Below, piece after piece: positions 46,692-47,932 of a stretch of DNA of 47,932 nt. Each line of letters opens with the position of its first letter. Position 1 is the first letter of the stretch. A program made the translations under genes and the position numbers. Source of the DNA: a virus; IMG/VR virus record IMGVR_UViG_3300025087_000012, positions 1-47,932 of that record. The stretch is one strand, 5' to 3'. The notes under the pieces are model-generated. The model saw only the letters and a program-made list of their open reading frames with translations, made no database searches and was not told where the DNA came from.

Positions 46692-46870
46692 TTAATCCCC
46701 ATAGGCATTGCCTCTTCTGTAAAGATTGCGTCAACAAGATACCCACACTGCGGACACCTAACGGCTGGGTACCCCGCGCAACAATCGCATGGATTGGATT
46801 TCAAATCACTTTCCTTGGCCGTTTCAACTACGTCTACTTGGGCATTACAGTTTGCACATAGCACCAGCAT
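46688..46870 (-). CDS. Small zinc-ribbon protein, 60 aa
   Basis: CANC (5-8), CDCC (28-31) and CPQC (about 39-42) predict a zinc ribbon. The function is unknown. It is one of several Cys-rich microproteins in the leftward operons and is coupled to the next gene by ATGA. Confidence 0.72.
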   Translation of the reverse strand: MLVLCANCNAQVDVVETAKESDLKSNPCDCCAGYPAVRCPQCGYLVDAIFTEEAMPMGIK

Positions 46871-46873
46871 TTT

Positions 46874-47452
46874 CTATAGCCTTTTCTCCAGCTTCTTTAA
46901 CAACTCTTCCAAGATCGTTTTTGAAGCGGTGTTTTTGTTAATATAATAACTACGCGGTCGCATCCTATCTTTGTAATACGAATCATCCCGTTTTTCAATA
47001 GCAGGAAGAATGCTCGAACGAATTAAATCAATGTCATCGTGGACCAATTTAATCAAAGCTTTGAGCATGGCACGGTCAATAATCCAGGCATCATAGGATT
47101 CACGCCTTGCCACTAGCTCTTTTTTATGCGCCTCAGCCAAGTCCCTGGCTTCACCTTCCGTAGCGTACTGCACGATTTCATCCAGCTCATGAATGTCCTT
47201 AGCTCTGGCTTGTCTTTCTTTGACTCCTTTAGTAAGGATAGCTTCCAGCTTTTTGTGATGCTCAGCAATCAAAGCGCCAGCTTCTTTGGCCAGCTGCAGT
47301 TTGAATGCCTGCTCATCGGAAAGATTAGGCTTACCGTCAAAACGCTTTGTAATCTCCGTAGCATTCATCAGGGCCTTGGTTGTCTTGACGTAGGCCCACT
47401 GGATTTCCTCCCGGTCCAGCGGAATAGCAACGGTGCGTACTTTACTTGCCAT
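46874..47452 (-). CDS. Helical charged protein, 192 aa
   Basis: Almost entirely helical and charged (EITKRFDGKPNLSDEQAFKL, AEHHKKLEAILTKGVKERQA, TILEELLKKLEKRL). No motif is recognised; it could be a structural or regulatory coil. GGGGGT precedes the ATG at 47452; the TTG at 47458 is less likely. It overlaps the small gene upstream by 11 bp. Confidence 0.75.
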   Translation of the reverse strand: MASKVRTVAIPLDREEIQWAYVKTTKALMNATEITKRFDGKPNLSDEQAFKLQLAKEAGALIAEHHKKLEAILTKGVKERQARAKDIHELDEIVQYATEGEARDLAEAHKKELVARRESYDAWIIDRAMLKALIKLVHDDIDLIRSSILPAIEKRDDSYYKDRMRPRSYYINKNTASKTILEELLKKLEKRL

Positions 47453-47636
47453 CTTCAAATACCCCCGCTTTTTTCAGCTCGTCCCAAACCATTGTCGTTA
47501 ACTCTGCTACTATTTCAGCATTCAGTTCCTTTCCAATGACACCAAATAAATGGCCAAACCCAGAGCGTCCTTTAAGTTCTTTGATGGACTTCGTAACGAT
47601 AGTGTTAACCAGCTTCATTTGTTTTTGTTTGGTCAT
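47442..47636 (-). CDS. Hypothetical protein, 64 aa
   Basis: A small helical protein (SIKELKGRSGFGHLFGVIGK, IVAELTTMVWDELKKAGVF). Not recognised. It is coupled to the 75-aa gene by ATGA and to the helical gene downstream by an overlap of 11 bp. Confidence 0.7.
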   Translation of the reverse strand: MTKQKQMKLVNTIVTKSIKELKGRSGFGHLFGVIGKELNAEIVAELTTMVWDELKKAGVFEDGK

Positions 47637-47860
47637 ACAGTCACCACGTGATTTTCAATCCACCTACGGAGAGAAAGATCATTAGTGCCGATCATCTCTA
47701 TGACCTTATCATTCCCTGACCGCCATCCAGAGACAACTAACACCTTCACAGTGTCACCTGAATTAGACATTTCAACCGCCTCCACGTCGGAAATCGGGAT
47801 AGCTACATGGGTCAGTGTTTTTCTTTCTGTACCTACTAAAAACTTTTTTGCTTCGCTCAT
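47633..47860 (-). CDS. Hypothetical protein, 75 aa
   Basis: A beta-rich small protein (TLTHVAIPISDVEAVEM, DTVKVLVVSGWRSGN) with a C-terminal helix. Not recognised. Its ATG lies next to the stop of the HNH gene. The first 18 codons are repeated at 1-55 because the contig is circular. Confidence 0.75.
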   Translation of the reverse strand: MSEAKKFLVGTERKTLTHVAIPISDVEAVEMSNSGDTVKVLVVSGWRSGNDKVIEMIGTNDLSLRRWIENHVVTV

Positions 47861-47932
47861 TTACATAGCCCTCAATTCGTAACTCGTGTAACGACCACTG
47901 CTATCACGATATGGATTATTATTATAGGCACC
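47806..47932. repeat. Terminal direct repeat, right copy (127 bp)
   Basis: Identical to 1-127. One copy should be removed when the molecule is circularised. Confidence 0.95.
47861..47932 (-). CDS. C-terminal fragment of the HNH endonuclease (duplicate of 56-127)
   Basis: The last 24 codons of the HNH gene, cut at the window edge. It is the terminal-repeat copy of the complete gene at 56-433 and not a broken gene. Confidence 0.85.
   Translation of the reverse strand, partial: GAYNNNPYRDSSGRYTSYELRAM

Noticed and set aside
1-47932. Integrase, repressor or attachment sites indicating a temperate phage
   Set aside because: No tyrosine or serine recombinase, no cI-like repressor and no att-like repeat was found; a temperate lifestyle cannot be supported from the sequence.

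Overview
The window is one complete, tailed-phage genome of the podovirus type, not a piece of a bacterial chromosome. The first 127 bases (1-127) recur exactly as the last 127 (47806-47932), so the contig is circular or circularly permuted and its unique length is about 47,805 bp. Tail genes are of the short-tail kind: a large portal, a gp4/gp11-like adaptor, a gp10/gp12-like tail protein, fibres and a long block of internal virion proteins. There is no tape-measure or sheath gene. I see no integrase, no recognisable lysogeny repressor and no single-subunit RNA polymerase, so transcription probably relies on the host enzyme. The host cannot be named from the sequence; spanin-like lysis genes suggest a Gram-negative host.

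Layout. (1) A leftward operon starts at about 6838, runs through position 1 and, on the circle, continues from 47860 to 43029. It carries a DEDD 3'-5' exonuclease with a zinc ribbon, a small HTH protein, an M15-type endolysin, a proline-rich lipoprotein (likely outer spanin), a family A DNA polymerase, two PD-(D/E)XK nucleases, an HNH nuclease, many small proteins, a Pro/Gln-rich protein with an acidic tip, a two-helix holin candidate, a GroES-like co-chaperonin, an overlapping pair of membrane proteins, a 113-nt tRNA-like element and a tRNA-Tyr. (2) A divergent control region lies at 6839-7193. (3) A short rightward operon (7194-9768) has a T7 gp4-like primase-helicase, a 69-aa protein and a virion-like protein. 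(4) A second leftward cluster (13159 to 9734) has small accessory genes including a DUF932-like protein, an IS66-TnpAB-like pair and three Cys-rich proteins. (5) A gene-free stretch of 1.3 kb (13160-14480) carries repeated TCAAGTATT motifs and palindromes and is the best candidate for an origin or packaging/regulatory region. (6) The rightward structural operon (14481-43089) runs terS, terL, portal, scaffold, decoration, major capsid, two tandem jelly-roll-like paralogues, small virion proteins, adaptor, tail protein, three tandem fibre paralogues and then about 10 kb of unusual internal virion or ejection proteins.

How it works together. The leftward and primase operons supply replication (polymerase, primase-helicase, exonucleases), lysis and folding help. 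The structural operon packages DNA with terS/terL through the portal into an HK97-fold head and builds a short tail with fibres. Genes are packed with ATGA, TAATG and TGATG overlaps almost throughout, so most starts could be set by Shine-Dalgarno position. Both convergent junctions (9734-9768 and 43029-43089) overlap in coding sequence and leave no room for an ordinary terminator.

Most unusual parts: the block at 33165-43089 (a Gly/Arg/His/Trp-rich disordered protein, an 18-residue QFY repeat protein, a 19-aa Cys/Lys microprotein, and a virion-region protein with EF-hand and metzincin-like motifs); the 113-nt tRNA-like element; a Leu at the polymerase position equivalent to E. coli Phe762; and the 1.3-kb repeat-bearing non-coding region.
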